From positions 19,886 to 83,885 of the forward strand of contig JACRIR010000207.1 in NCBI GenBank assembly GCA_016215705.1: a DNA stretch of 64,000 nt, in the 5' to 3' direction. A model generated the notes under the pieces. It worked only from the letters and a program-made list of their open reading frames with translations. It was not told the origin of the DNA and ran no database searches. Both the position numbers and the translations under genes were made by a program. This DNA comes from Candidatus Poribacteria bacterium (GTDB lineage Bacteria; Abyssobacteria; SURF-5). Each line of letters starts with the position of its first letter. The first letter of the stretch is position 1. Positions 28,845-39,065 of the stretch are shown piece by piece.

Positions 28845-28905
28845 TTGACATGGGTAAGACCAAGTGTTACAATAGTGATATAATAAAATATAATTTCACT
28901 ATGAA
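28845..28905 (+). promoter_or_regulatory. Promoter (TTGACA-17-TACAAT) with operator ATAGTGA-N17-TCACTAT
   Basis: TTGACA 28845-28850, TACAAT 28868-28873, perfect 7-bp inverted repeat. Nearly copies the element at 18362-18421. Confidence 0.65.
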
Positions 28906-29025
28906 ATGTGATGGTGCTAATCCATAATTCGCGCAAGGCGGAGAGAGGTAACACTGAGGCGAATCTTTCGACCCTGTATGGATTCGGAGATTCTCTGACG
29001 GCAAGCGAGAAAGGGGAGAGCTGTT

Positions 29026-29895
29026 TTGGATAGATTTATTGTCGAAGCGAAACGCAACAAAGAATGGAATTTCCCGGTCGCTTTGAGTTTCTCGAGTGAA
29101 GGAATTGGAGCCGCGCTGTTTGCCCTCGGAGTTGGCGCGAATTCCAGGACCGGTATGATAGCAGGACTGCTCTTCGTGTTCATTGGAGCATTTGCGCTAT
29201 TCCTTGACCTTGGCCATCCCTCGCGGTTTTGGCGAGTCATCTCGAACACAACAAAGGCGTGGATGAGCCGGGGCGCTGTTTCCATGTCCGCATTGATCCT
29301 TCTGGGGGGAGTCAGCATTGCGCCAGCAGTCAGCATTTCGGATGGATTATCTGCAACCGTTAGATTCGTTGCGCTGATCTCCTCACTCTTCGTTATGTTA
29401 TACGGTGGATTCCTTCTCGCGTCCATGACTTCGATTCGCCTCTGGAAGACCCTCTGGATACCGATTCTGTTTCTTGCCCATTCGATGACTTCAGCAATCG
29501 TGATCTTCGCCGGGATTTCGGCCTTGGCCCCCGGAGGAGGTGGAATGGACCCCCGATATCGAGTCGCCGCCATGGCTTCGATGTTTGGTTGTCTCGTTGT
29601 GAGCCTGGCATACATTTGGGCGATGTCCTCATCAAACGTTTCAACGGTCGCTTCCAGGGAATCTGTGCGTCTCTTGATTCGCGGCGATTCCATGCCTTTC
29701 TTTGTGGGAGGCGGTCTTGTTTGTGGTATTATTTTGCCTTTAGTAATCACCGCCGTCTTTCACCCGGGTTCTTCTGCGTCCGGAGGAGCCGCGTCCCTGT
29801 TGTTCCTTATCGCCGCAATCGTTCTTCGGGCGGGTGGCGATGTGAGCTTCCGCTATTCTCTTTTGAAAGCGGGAACATATGAGCCACCGCTATGA
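29026..29895 (+). CDS. NrfD/PsrC-type polytopic membrane quinone-interacting subunit
   Basis: About 8 hydrophobic segments, LDLGHPSRFWRV motif typical of NrfD. Precedes a MopB and a 4Fe-4S subunit. Confidence 0.83.
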   Translation: MDRFIVEAKRNKEWNFPVALSFSSEGIGAALFALGVGANSRTGMIAGLLFVFIGAFALFLDLGHPSRFWRVISNTTKAWMSRGAVSMSALILLGGVSIAPAVSISDGLSATVRFVALISSLFVMLYGGFLLASMTSIRLWKTLWIPILFLAHSMTSAIVIFAGISALAPGGGGMDPRYRVAAMASMFGCLVVSLAYIWAMSSSNVSTVASRESVRLLIRGDSMPFFVGGGLVCGIILPLVITAVFHPGSSASGGAASLLFLIAAIVLRAGGDVSFRYSLLKAGTYEPPL

Positions 29896-29963
29896 CGACG
29901 AGGTAATCTCATTGAGGGCCGATCGGGCATCGAACAATGGCATTTGATCCGAAAGGAGTACAC

Positions 29964-32564
29964 ATGGCCACCAAGGGTTTTGATAAAGAGGCGTGGATTC
30001 CGACTTCCTGCAACGGATGCTTCAATGTCTGCGCCATCAAGGTGCATCGGAAAGATGGAAAAGTCGTAGGTGTCAAAGGCGACTCTTCGGTCTTGAGTTC
30101 GAAGGGGAAAGTGTGCGGGAAATCGATGGCGCGCGTCGCAGACCTCTACGACCCAAATCGCGTGACGGTCCCTCTAAAGAGAACCAATCCGGAAAAAGGG
30201 ATAGGCGTCGACCCAAAATGGAAAGAGATATCATGGGAAGAAGCGATGACGACGATTGTCGAAAGACTCGACAAAGTCCGCAAAGATGATCCCAGAAAAC
30301 TGGTGCTTGCGAATTTTGACCTATGTAATATGGCGGTCGTGAGCGGTTTTGGTGAGGGGTTCGGAACTCCCAACTACGACTTGTACAACGCCACCTATTG
30401 CGGAAGCGGTCTTCACACGATCTTCTTTCTAACCCTTGGAACGGTCAATTCAGAGATAGACCTCGAGCGCTGTAACTATATGGTCCTCTGGGGCGCGCAA
30501 TTGGGGCTCGGCGCAAACAACAACTGCATGCGCGCAATCGACAACATGGCAAAGGCGCGCAAAAGGGGTGCCCGCCTCGTGGTAATTGACCCCATCTGCG
30601 GCCATGCCGGCGCAAAAGCTGACGAATGGGTCCCGATCCTGCCGGGGACCGACGGCGCCCTGGCTCTCGGAATGGTGAACGTCTTATTGAACGAACTCGG
30701 GCTCTACGACGCGGAATTCCTGAAACGAAAAACGAACGCCCCGTATCTCGTTCGGCCTGATGGCCGCTACGCAAGAGACCCTCAAAGTCACGAGCCATTG
30801 GTGTGGGACCCGGTAGAAAAGAAAGCCAAGCAATACGACGCAGCGGATGTGGAGGATTATGCCCTGGCGGGAGTCTATCACCTGACTGATGGAGCGTGCA
30901 CTCCCGCGTTCGAACTTCTTAAGCAGCATGTGCGAAAATATTCAGTCGAGGAGGTTTCGCGAATCACAACGGTCCCCGTAGATACGATACGGCGGATCGC
31001 TCGAGAGTTCGGAGAAGCTTCCCAGATCGGCGCCACAATCGAGATGGACGGTCAAACACTTCCGCTGCGTCCCGCCGCGATAGATTTCAAAAGAGGGGTC
31101 AACGCCCACAAGAACGGTTACTTTAACTGTTTCTCGCTTCAACTGCTCAATATTGTGGTCGGCGCCCCGAACAATCCGGGTGGTCTGCTCGGCACGAACG
31201 CAATCGGGCCGTATTCCTTGTGGCGGGCCTATAAGGGAAAAGACGGGCTTCTCACGAACAATCATTATGAGCTTGCCCGTGGAGCGGCATTCTTTTCCCC
31301 ATATCCTCCGAAGAAAGCAGCTCCTCCGGACTCTCTCAATTTGATGAGCTTGTTCCCCGCGACGGGCTTCCTTCCAGCGATGCCGCATTTTACAATGCAC
31401 GACCCGGGGAAATTCCGTCTGCCATATAAGCCGTCGGCCCTGATTATGTGCCGCTCAAACTTCATCAAGAGTTACCTCGATCCGCGGGCAATCGCGGATA
31501 ATCTCAAGAAGCTCGATTTCATCCTTGCATTCGCTCGCCAAATCGATGAGGTATCCGAATTCGCCGACATCCTGTTGCCGGAAGCCCACGATTTCGAGCG
31601 ATATTGGACGTTTCCCGCCAACCAGCCTCTCGGCTTTATCACGCCCGGCCCCGGCAAATGGTACGGCCAGATTGTCCAACCGGTTGTTGACCCGCCCCCC
31701 GGCGTGAGGAACTGGCTTGACGTCCTAATGGATATTGCCGAACGGCTGGGCATTCTGGCCGGGATGAACGAAGTAATAAACCGGCGCACCGGCTTTGATG
31801 TCGCGTTCGAACTCGGTGTGGCTTCCGAGAAACTTCGACCCGACAAGAAATATACCGTTGAAGAAATCTGCAAGAAGCAAGTTGAAGTTTACACCGGCGG
31901 GGTACCCTATAACGATGAGATGTTCCGCGAGAGCGCGGCGATAGATTTCTACCCGAAGAGCATCGAGGAGTCATTCCCCGGTCCCTTCGTGGAAGGACGT
32001 ATCCCCATCTATCTCGAGCATCTGATTGACGTCGGAGAAGATGTGAAGAAAGTGACAAAGAAACTGGGCATGGACTGGTGGGACACCTCCCCTTATCGTC
32101 CTCTGGCCGACTGGCGCCCGTGTCCTCCGTTCGAAAGCAAGGCGGAGGGATACGATCTGTTCCTCGCCAACAGCAAGACGGCTCTGGTCGCCCATTCGCT
32201 CAACGCAGAGAATGCCTGGATAGACGATGTCTGCAAGAGGCATCGCATGGACCATTACATTCTCGTCCACACGAGCGCCGCGGCGAAAAAAGGAATCAAG
32301 GATGGCGACATGATCTGGGTGGAGTCCGAAACAGAAGTCAGAGTAAAAGGGAAAGCGCGGGTGACGGAATGCGTCCATCCGAAAGTAGTTGGGACACTCG
32401 GTAATCTCGGCGGGTGGGCTCGTGGGAAACCGATCGCAAAAGGAAAAGGAATACATTCAAACTCGCTTATCAAGTTTGATTGGGAGATGGTCGACCCGGT
32501 CTCGGGACAAATTGATACCTGTGCCAGGGTGAAAATCTACAAGGCAGGGAACAACAATGAGTAA
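29964..32564 (+). CDS. Molybdopterin-dependent oxidoreductase catalytic subunit (DMSO reductase superfamily)
   Basis: CNGCFNVCAIKV...GKVCGKS FeS motif, TYCGSGLHT putative Mo ligand Cys, MopB segments RGARLVVIDPICGHAGAKADEWVPILPGTDGALALGM. No Tat leader visible. Confidence 0.9.
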   Translation: MATKGFDKEAWIPTSCNGCFNVCAIKVHRKDGKVVGVKGDSSVLSSKGKVCGKSMARVADLYDPNRVTVPLKRTNPEKGIGVDPKWKEISWEEAMTTIVERLDKVRKDDPRKLVLANFDLCNMAVVSGFGEGFGTPNYDLYNATYCGSGLHTIFFLTLGTVNSEIDLERCNYMVLWGAQLGLGANNNCMRAIDNMAKARKRGARLVVIDPICGHAGAKADEWVPILPGTDGALALGMVNVLLNELGLYDAEFLKRKTNAPYLVRPDGRYARDPQSHEPLVWDPVEKKAKQYDAADVEDYALAGVYHLTDGACTPAFELLKQHVRKYSVEEVSRITTVPVDTIRRIAREFGEASQIGATIEMDGQTLPLRPAAIDFKRGVNAHKNGYFNCFSLQLLNIVVGAPNNPGGLLGTNAIGPYSLWRAYKGKDGLLTNNHYELARGAAFFSPYPPKKAAPPDSLNLMSLFPATGFLPAMPHFTMHDPGKFRLPYKPSALIMCRSNFIKSYLDPRAIADNLKKLDFILAFARQIDEVSEFADILLPEAHDFERYWTFPANQPLGFITPGPGKWYGQIVQPVVDPPPGVRNWLDVLMDIAERLGILAGMNEVINRRTGFDVAFELGVASEKLRPDKKYTVEEICKKQVEVYTGGVPYNDEMFRESAAIDFYPKSIEESFPGPFVEGRIPIYLEHLIDVGEDVKKVTKKLGMDWWDTSPYRPLADWRPCPPFESKAEGYDLFLANSKTALVAHSLNAENAWIDDVCKRHRMDHYILVHTSAAAKKGIKDGDMIWVESETEVRVKGKARVTECVHPKVVGTLGNLGGWARGKPIAKGKGIHSNSLIKFDWEMVDPVSGQIDTCARVKIYKAGNNNE

Positions 32565-33189
32565 ATATGCGATGTTCATTGATCTGGACCTCTGTATCGG
32601 CTGTAATGCGTGTACTATGGCGTGCAAGGCCGAGCACGGCACACAGCCCGGAGTCTTTTGGGCCTTTGTCCTCGAAAAGGAAGAGGGCAAACAGCCGGAT
32701 GTCAAGAGACAGTTTATCCCCGTTCTCTGCAATCACTGCGAGAAACCGCTGTGCGAAAAAGTCTGTCCCACACGTGCGACACACCGGGACGCAAAGGGCA
32801 TCGTTCTGATTGACTACGACAAGTGCGTCGGCTGTAAAGCCTGCATCTCAGCCTGCCCGTACAATATCCGCACATACGTAAAGCGGGAGGAGTTCTATTT
32901 CCCCAACACACCTATCCCATACGGTGTAAATGAATTGCGAGGCATCGAGGGAGTCGTCCAAAAATGCAACTTGTGTGCGGACAGGCTGAAAAACGGCCAG
33001 GAGCCTGCTTGCGTCGAGGTTTGCCCTACAAGCTGTCGGACCTTCGGCGACCTCGAAAACCCGGAAAGCGACGTTGCGAAACTGAAGAAAACCGTGAAAA
33101 GCTTTCAATTGCTTCCCGAAATGGGAACCGAACCTTCAGTGTATTATATGAGGACCGACAGAAAGCGGGCATTCGTCAGGGCCAAATGA
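32557..33189 (+). CDS. 4x[4Fe-4S] ferredoxin subunit (PsrB/HybA-like)
   Basis: CIGCNACTMACKAEH, CNHCEKPLCEKVCPTRA, CVGCKACISACPYNIR, CNLCADRLKNGQEPACVEVCPTS. Confidence 0.93.
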   Translation: MSKYAMFIDLDLCIGCNACTMACKAEHGTQPGVFWAFVLEKEEGKQPDVKRQFIPVLCNHCEKPLCEKVCPTRATHRDAKGIVLIDYDKCVGCKACISACPYNIRTYVKREEFYFPNTPIPYGVNELRGIEGVVQKCNLCADRLKNGQEPACVEVCPTSCRTFGDLENPESDVAKLKKTVKSFQLLPEMGTEPSVYYMRTDRKRAFVRAK

Positions 33190-33199
33190 GGGCGTAACC

Positions 33200-34450
33200 A
33201 TGGGGCAGACCATAGCCGAAAAAATCTTCTCCGAGAAACTCTCGCGGCCCGTCAGGGCGGGAGAATACGTTATTGCGCCCATCGATTGCGCAATGCTTCA
33301 TGAAGGATTCGTCCGGAGCTGGATGCAACTCATGTCCGCAGGTGTGAGCACAGTCTGGGACCCTGACAAAATCGTCGTGCTGTTTGACCACTATGTCCCC
33401 GCGCCGACCGAACGAATGGCCTCCGCGCATATGATGGTGCGCAACGTCATCCAGGCCACGGGAATAAAACATTACTATGGCGAACGAGAAGGCATCTGCC
33501 ATCAGGTCATGATCGAAAAAGGCCATGCGCTCCCCGGCGCTCTCGTTGTCGGCACCGACTCGCACACATGCAGTTACGGAGCGTTGGGCGCAGCGGGCAC
33601 AGGCATCGGGACGACCGAAATGGCCTACGTGCTGGCGCGCGGCGAGCTGTGGTTCAGAGTCCCCGAGACAGTCAAGTTCGCGCTGCGTGGCAAGCTTCCC
33701 AAAATTGTCGCCTCAAAAGATATCCTCTTGCACATTGCCGGAAGATTCGGCGTGGAAATCGCTCAGTATAAATCCGCTGAATTTGTTGGCGAAGCCGCCG
33801 ATGCCATGAGCATCGAAGGGCGGATTACAATGAGCAACATGGCAGTAGAGATCGGCGCCAAGTTCGGATTCTTCAATACAGACGACAAAACATTGGAGTA
33901 TCTCAAGGGGCGTGCCGCTGTCCCCTCCAGGAAACTGGCCGCCGATGCCGATGCCGCATACGCGAGCGCCTACGATGTCGACGTGAGCGACCTCGAACCT
34001 CAGGTGGCATGCCCTCATTCGGTCGGCAACGTGAAGCCGGTCCGCGAAGCGCAAGGCACGCCGGTTAATCAGGCGCTCCTCGGCTCGTGCACAAACGGAC
34101 GGCTTGAAGACCTGCGGGTTGCGGCCGAAATACTCAAAGGTCGCAGCGTCAACCGCTTCACGCGCCTTTATGTGTACCCCGCCTCACGTGAAGTCTATAT
34201 CGATGCGATGAAATCCGGCGTAATACAGACGCTCTCGGAAGCCGGCGCAATAATCTGCAATCCATGCTGCGGCCCCTGTTTCGGAGGGCACGCAGGCTTG
34301 CTTGCGCCCGGTGAGAGATGCATCTCCTCGACAAACCGGAACTTCAAGGGACGCATGGGAAGCGCCGATGCCGAGGTCTATCTTGCCTCGCCCGCCACCG
34401 TCGCGGCATCCGCTCTCAGAGGCGCTATTACCGACCCGAGGGAGGTGTGA
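33200..34450 (+). CDS. Aconitase-superfamily (LeuC/homoaconitase/DmdA-like) large subunit
   Basis: VVGTDSHTCSYGALGAAGTGIGTTEMAYVL, LLGSCTNGRLEDLRVAAEIL, ICNPCCGPCFGGHAGLLAPGERCISSTNRNFKGRMG. Confidence 0.9.
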   Translation: MGQTIAEKIFSEKLSRPVRAGEYVIAPIDCAMLHEGFVRSWMQLMSAGVSTVWDPDKIVVLFDHYVPAPTERMASAHMMVRNVIQATGIKHYYGEREGICHQVMIEKGHALPGALVVGTDSHTCSYGALGAAGTGIGTTEMAYVLARGELWFRVPETVKFALRGKLPKIVASKDILLHIAGRFGVEIAQYKSAEFVGEAADAMSIEGRITMSNMAVEIGAKFGFFNTDDKTLEYLKGRAAVPSRKLAADADAAYASAYDVDVSDLEPQVACPHSVGNVKPVREAQGTPVNQALLGSCTNGRLEDLRVAAEILKGRSVNRFTRLYVYPASREVYIDAMKSGVIQTLSEAGAIICNPCCGPCFGGHAGLLAPGERCISSTNRNFKGRMGSADAEVYLASPATVAASALRGAITDPREV

Positions 34451-34453
34451 TCG

Positions 34454-34945
<492 letters not shown>

Positions 34946-35043
34946 CGGATAGTGCAATATATCACAACTATTGTTCCTCTTTTGCCTCTTTTGACCATGA
35001 ATCATGAACCCGGAACCATGAACCCTTTCAGGAGGTCAACCAA

Positions 35044-35901
35044 ATGAGCTCTGACAGCCGGTTTAAGGAAATGCTTTCAAGGGGCAAGCTCATAGTGGCG
35101 CCAGGCGCATATGACGCACTCACCGCCAAATTGATAGAAGGCGCAGGATTTGAAGCCCTGTACATGACGGGATATGGGACAGCGGCCTCAAGATTCGGAT
35201 TCCCGGATATTGGACTTCTGACGATGACCGAAATGCTCATGAACGCGCGGGCGATAGCAGACGCGGTTCAGATACCCCTCATAGCCGACGCGGACACCGG
35301 CTACGGGAACCCGATAAATATGATTCGGACAGTTAGAGAATATGAGAGAGCCGGCGCGGCCGCCATCCACGTCGAAGACCAGGTCTGGCCCAAACGGTGC
35401 GGCCATATGAGCGGCAAGCAGGTGATACCCAAGAACGAGATGGTTGCAAAGATAAGGGCCGCCGTCGACAGCAGAAAGTCGGATGGTTTCATTATTATCG
35501 CACGCTGCGACGCGCTGGCGGTCGAAGGATGGGATGCGGCCATCGAAAGGGGCCATTCATATGAAGAGGCCGGAGCGGACGTCATCTTCATCGAAGCGCC
35601 GGAGTCGGTCGAGCAAATGAGCCGGATACCGAAGCTATTCAAAAAGCCGTGCCTGATAAACATGGCGCCCCGCACGCCTTCACTCCCGGCCAAAACCCTC
35701 GAAGAGTTTGGATTCGCCATTGCCATCTACCCCGGCATCTGTCTTGCCACCACCATCCAGACAAACATGGATTGTCTCCGGAAATTCAAAGAGGAGGGGA
35801 CGCCTCCCGATTTCGGGGGATTCCTCGCGGCCTTCATACAGTTCAACCAGTTTCTCGGCGTGCCCGAATACAACGCGCTTGAGGAAAAATACAAGTCATA
35901 A
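35044..35901 (+). CDS. Isocitrate lyase/PEP mutase family lyase (2-methylisocitrate or 2,3-dimethylmalate lyase-like)
   Basis: LIVAPGAYDALTAKLIEGAGFEALYMTGYG, IADADTGYGNPINMIRTVREYERAGAAAIHVEDQVWPKRCGHM. Confidence 0.85.
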   Translation: MSSDSRFKEMLSRGKLIVAPGAYDALTAKLIEGAGFEALYMTGYGTAASRFGFPDIGLLTMTEMLMNARAIADAVQIPLIADADTGYGNPINMIRTVREYERAGAAAIHVEDQVWPKRCGHMSGKQVIPKNEMVAKIRAAVDSRKSDGFIIIARCDALAVEGWDAAIERGHSYEEAGADVIFIEAPESVEQMSRIPKLFKKPCLINMAPRTPSLPAKTLEEFGFAIAIYPGICLATTIQTNMDCLRKFKEEGTPPDFGGFLAAFIQFNQFLGVPEYNALEEKYKS

Positions 35902-35980
35902 GCAATTTTGAATCTTTTCTTGTTTTCAACCGTAAACAGTGGACTGTAAACCGTAGACCCTAACACAAGGAGATCGGAAA

Positions 35981-36394
35981 ATGGATGAGATGTTGAAAGA
36001 ATTCGCAACCAACGTCATGGGAATGACCGAGGAAGACCTCGCCAAAATCTCGCCCGAGATGGGAGAAGGTCTCAAGAACGCAATGCTCAATATCGGACGC
36101 TACAGGATCGTCGCCGAAGTTATTAGCTCCCAGTACTGCTTCGCTGGTCTCCAGCCGGGACAGAAGTACATACTCCAGAATGGTCCACAGCTCAACACCG
36201 CAGAAAGCACTGCTCCGGTCTGTGTTGGCGCGCTCCCCCCGCTGGCCGAGCGAGCCAACTTGTTACTCGACCGTGTATACAACAACGTCAACGTGACCGC
36301 GCCCATGGCGGGATTCCGCTGCCATGATCCAGGCATCAACCTCGGCGGGCTGGGACACGTCCAGTTCAAGGTTACAGTCGAGGAAATCGCGTAA
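35981..36394 (+). CDS. Uncharacterised protein (137 aa), possibly TIGR04076-like
   Basis: Complete ORF with aaggag RBS; YRIVAEVISSQYCFAGLQPGQKYIL. Weak family recall only. Confidence 0.55.
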   Translation: MDEMLKEFATNVMGMTEEDLAKISPEMGEGLKNAMLNIGRYRIVAEVISSQYCFAGLQPGQKYILQNGPQLNTAESTAPVCVGALPPLAERANLLLDRVYNNVNVTAPMAGFRCHDPGINLGGLGHVQFKVTVEEIA

Positions 36395-36470
36395 TCCTAG
36401 GGGAACAAAGACCTGCTCCACAAATCTGACGCAATGATGGGAGTGGGATTCATTCGAGGGGGGAGCCTCC

Positions 36471-37562
36471 ATGCCTTACAAATCGGTCATGATGCCAATA
36501 ACAATCCGGAACTTCACGTTTCCCAACAGATTAGTGATGGCGCCGATGCACGTCAACCTGGCCGACGCGCATGGTCGGGTGACCGACGCGCTTATCGAAT
36601 TCTACAAGCCAGTGGCGGAAAACGGCATGGGCACGATCATCGTTGGCGCAACCTCGCCTGCCCCCGGCGGCGGGTTTGGGCCCAAAGGCCTCAACGCATT
36701 CGATGATGAACATGTCCACGGGTTTTCAAGGCTGTTTCGAATGATTGCTGATCGAGGCGCAGTGCCGGGCGTGCAAATCAGTCATGTGGGTCGCCAAAAC
36801 ATAGTCCCGGGCGTGACGATGGTGGCGCCTTCCGCCATCCCGGCCCCGTTTTTCGAAGGCAAAGTCCGCGAACTCACACACGATGAAGTTCTGGAGATGG
36901 AGGACAGATTTGCCATATCCGCTTCGATGTTATGGAGTGCAGGCGCACGTTTGATCGAGATTCATTGCGCGCACGGCTTTCTGCTCAATCAGTTCATTTC
37001 GCCGGCCAGCAATCGACGAAAAGACGAATACGGGGGCGACCTCGGAAATCGTCTGCGGATTGTGTTGAACATCCTCAGAAAGATCAGAGAACGCGTGGAT
37101 CAACGCCTCATCATCTCGTGCAGAATCAGCAGCGAGGAGTTGGTAGAGGATGGAACCACCCTCGAGCAAAGCTGCGAGATTGCCTCGACACTGCTCTGGA
37201 ATGGCGCAGATATCATCCATGTGTCGGGAGGAGTGGGCTACGCGAGCGGGTTGATGTTGAAGGCCATCTCCGACGGCATATGGCTCAAGAACGCCGGAAT
37301 CATCAAGAAACACGTAAGAGGCCCGGTAATTGCCGTCGGCTGTGTCAACTCCCTGACGCGAGCCGAAGAGATTCTGGACGCCGGAGCAGCCGACTTCGTG
37401 GCGATGGCTCGCGCGCTTCTTGCCGATCCTGAACTTGTTTCAAAGTCTCTGGCCGGTCGCGAGGACGAAGTCAACACTTGTATTGACTGCAACGCCTGTT
37501 ACGCGATTATTTCACCTGAATTTCCACCTGTATGCTGCACGCAGAAACCGGTTCTCTCTTAG
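36471..37562 (+). CDS. OYE-family flavin oxidoreductase, short form lacking the C-terminal FAD/NAD domain
   Basis: MPYKSVMMPITIRNFTFPNRLVMAPMH, HCAHGFLLNQFISPASNRRKDEYGGDLGNRLR. Ends just after the Cys cluster CIDCNACYAIISPEFPPVCC. Confidence 0.88.
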   Translation: MPYKSVMMPITIRNFTFPNRLVMAPMHVNLADAHGRVTDALIEFYKPVAENGMGTIIVGATSPAPGGGFGPKGLNAFDDEHVHGFSRLFRMIADRGAVPGVQISHVGRQNIVPGVTMVAPSAIPAPFFEGKVRELTHDEVLEMEDRFAISASMLWSAGARLIEIHCAHGFLLNQFISPASNRRKDEYGGDLGNRLRIVLNILRKIRERVDQRLIISCRISSEELVEDGTTLEQSCEIASTLLWNGADIIHVSGGVGYASGLMLKAISDGIWLKNAGIIKKHVRGPVIAVGCVNSLTRAEEILDAGAADFVAMARALLADPELVSKSLAGREDEVNTCIDCNACYAIISPEFPPVCCTQKPVLS

Positions 37563-37678
37563 GGGCACGCCGATCCCATCTACCGTGGGTTACGTATGAA
37601 AAAACGGGATTTTCGATGGCGAAAGATGGATTTCCGCAAAACCAGCCCATAAATTAAGGAATTCTTGCAAGAAAACAC

Positions 37679-37755
37679 TTGACAAATGATAGACTGCATG
37701 TTATAATCTCGCTATAAAACATAAGATTGTTGTGATATAACATAGCGTTACGATA
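37679..37755 (+). promoter_or_regulatory. Consensus promoter (TTGACA-17-TATAAT) with operator-like CGCTAT...ATAGCG
   Basis: TTGACA 37679-37684, TATAAT 37702-37707, then ctCGCTATaaaacataagattgttgtgatataacATAGCG. Confidence 0.6.
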
Positions 37756-38009
37756 ATACTGCAAAAGAGGATATCATGCCGTCAAAATCCTCCGTAACTC
37801 GGCCAGAAACAGTATGAACAAACAAACGATTGCGCCCTGACACGCCTGCCAAGAAGGGCCTGCCATCCAAACACTTCATTGAAAGGGGGGATGATTGGAA
37901 CACTCCAGGGGTTTCACCACGTCCGCCTGCAACAAGGGGTGGATGTAGTCCAGTGCAGGGGGGAAGTGAGTCGCTGCATCGGTTCTACAAGCGAAAGGAG
38001 CAGATTAGG

Positions 38010-38906
38010 ATGAGTAAAGTGTTTCGTGGTAAAAAGGGATTCACTCTTGTCGAGTTGCTGGTGGTCATAGCTATTATCGGTATCTTAGCTGCGATCCTGC
38101 TGCCGGCGCTTGCAAAGGCAAGAGAATCGGCCCGCCGTTCTGCTTGCGTGAACAACCTCAAGCAGATCGGTCTGGTGCTGGGCCTGTACGCGACCGAGAA
38201 CAAAGAAATATTCCCGCCGCTTGCGAATATCTCCGAGAGGTTCCTTTGGGACGCCAATTGCCTGTATCCGGAATATCTGACGGATGCAGCCATTCTGGCG
38301 TGTCCTTCTGACCCTGAAACGAATCCCAAAACGAACTTCCGCCTGACCGTGAACACGAGCTTGAGCGACAACTCGTGGGGCGCTACAACGGCGGCCTTCA
38401 GCAAAGGCACTGTCCATCCCGACTGTATCGGGACGCTGAGCTACGCGTATGCCGGTTATATGATCATGCAAAACAGCGAACTGGCGGGTGGTCTCACCTG
38501 CTACAAGTTAATCGATGCGGCGTTGGCGATCAGCCTTGCGAACACTGACGGCTGGCGCGACCGCAACTTGAACCTGGCGTCCTTCGGGTTCACCGGCTCG
38601 GGCAATGCAAGAAGCAGCACCGTCAACAGACTGTCCACGAGCGTTGACAGGTTCCTCGTCACCGACATCAACACGATCCTCACCGGCTCAGAGTCCGGCT
38701 CGAGCGTGATACCGATCATGTGGGACCAGATTTCAACAATGATCAGCGAGTTCAGCCATGTTCCGGCTGGTCAGAACGTGTTGTTCATGGACGGGCACGT
38801 CGAATTCTATCGTTATGACAGAGCCTCGACGAAGTTCCCGGTATCTCCTCTCATGGCTGCTATTAACGGCGGCCTTGGTGACAAGACGTACGCATATTGT
38901 CCATAA
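38010..38906 (+). CDS. Type II secretion/type IV pilin-like prepilin with N-terminal methylation motif (DUF1559-like)
   Basis: [57 protein letters not shown] and [15 protein letters not shown] near the C-terminus. Confidence 0.88.
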   Translation: MSKVFRGKKGFTLVELLVVIAIIGILAAILLPALAKARESARRSACVNNLKQIGLVLGLYATENKEIFPPLANISERFLWDANCLYPEYLTDAAILACPSDPETNPKTNFRLTVNTSLSDNSWGATTAAFSKGTVHPDCIGTLSYAYAGYMIMQNSELAGGLTCYKLIDAALAISLANTDGWRDRNLNLASFGFTGSGNARSSTVNRLSTSVDRFLVTDINTILTGSESGSSVIPIMWDQISTMISEFSHVPAGQNVLFMDGHVEFYRYDRASTKFPVSPLMAAINGGLGDKTYAYCP

Positions 38907-38953
38907 TCATACAGTGATTTGACCCAACCCCCCATGCACCATAGTAACACCAG

Positions 38954-38985
38954 AGAAGGGGAAGACCAGGAGGTCTTCCCCTTCT
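38954..38985 (+). terminator. Rho-independent-type terminator hairpin
   Basis: AGAAGGGGAAGACC-agga-GGTCTTCCCCTTCT, perfect 14-bp stem, T-rich tail tctgtgttt, ~48 nt after the prepilin stop. Confidence 0.78.
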
Positions 38986-39065
38986 TCTGTGTTTGGAGTA
39001 CGGTCGAGAATGGCTCTTCCGGAGGCTGTCCCGTAGCTCTGTCAGAGCGAATTTATTCGCACGCG

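Noticed and set aside
29964-32564. Molybdopterin subunit as selenocysteine formate dehydrogenase
   Set aside because: No in-frame TGA; the putative Mo ligand is Cys (TYCGSG) and the sequence looks Psr/Phs-like rather than Fdh-like.
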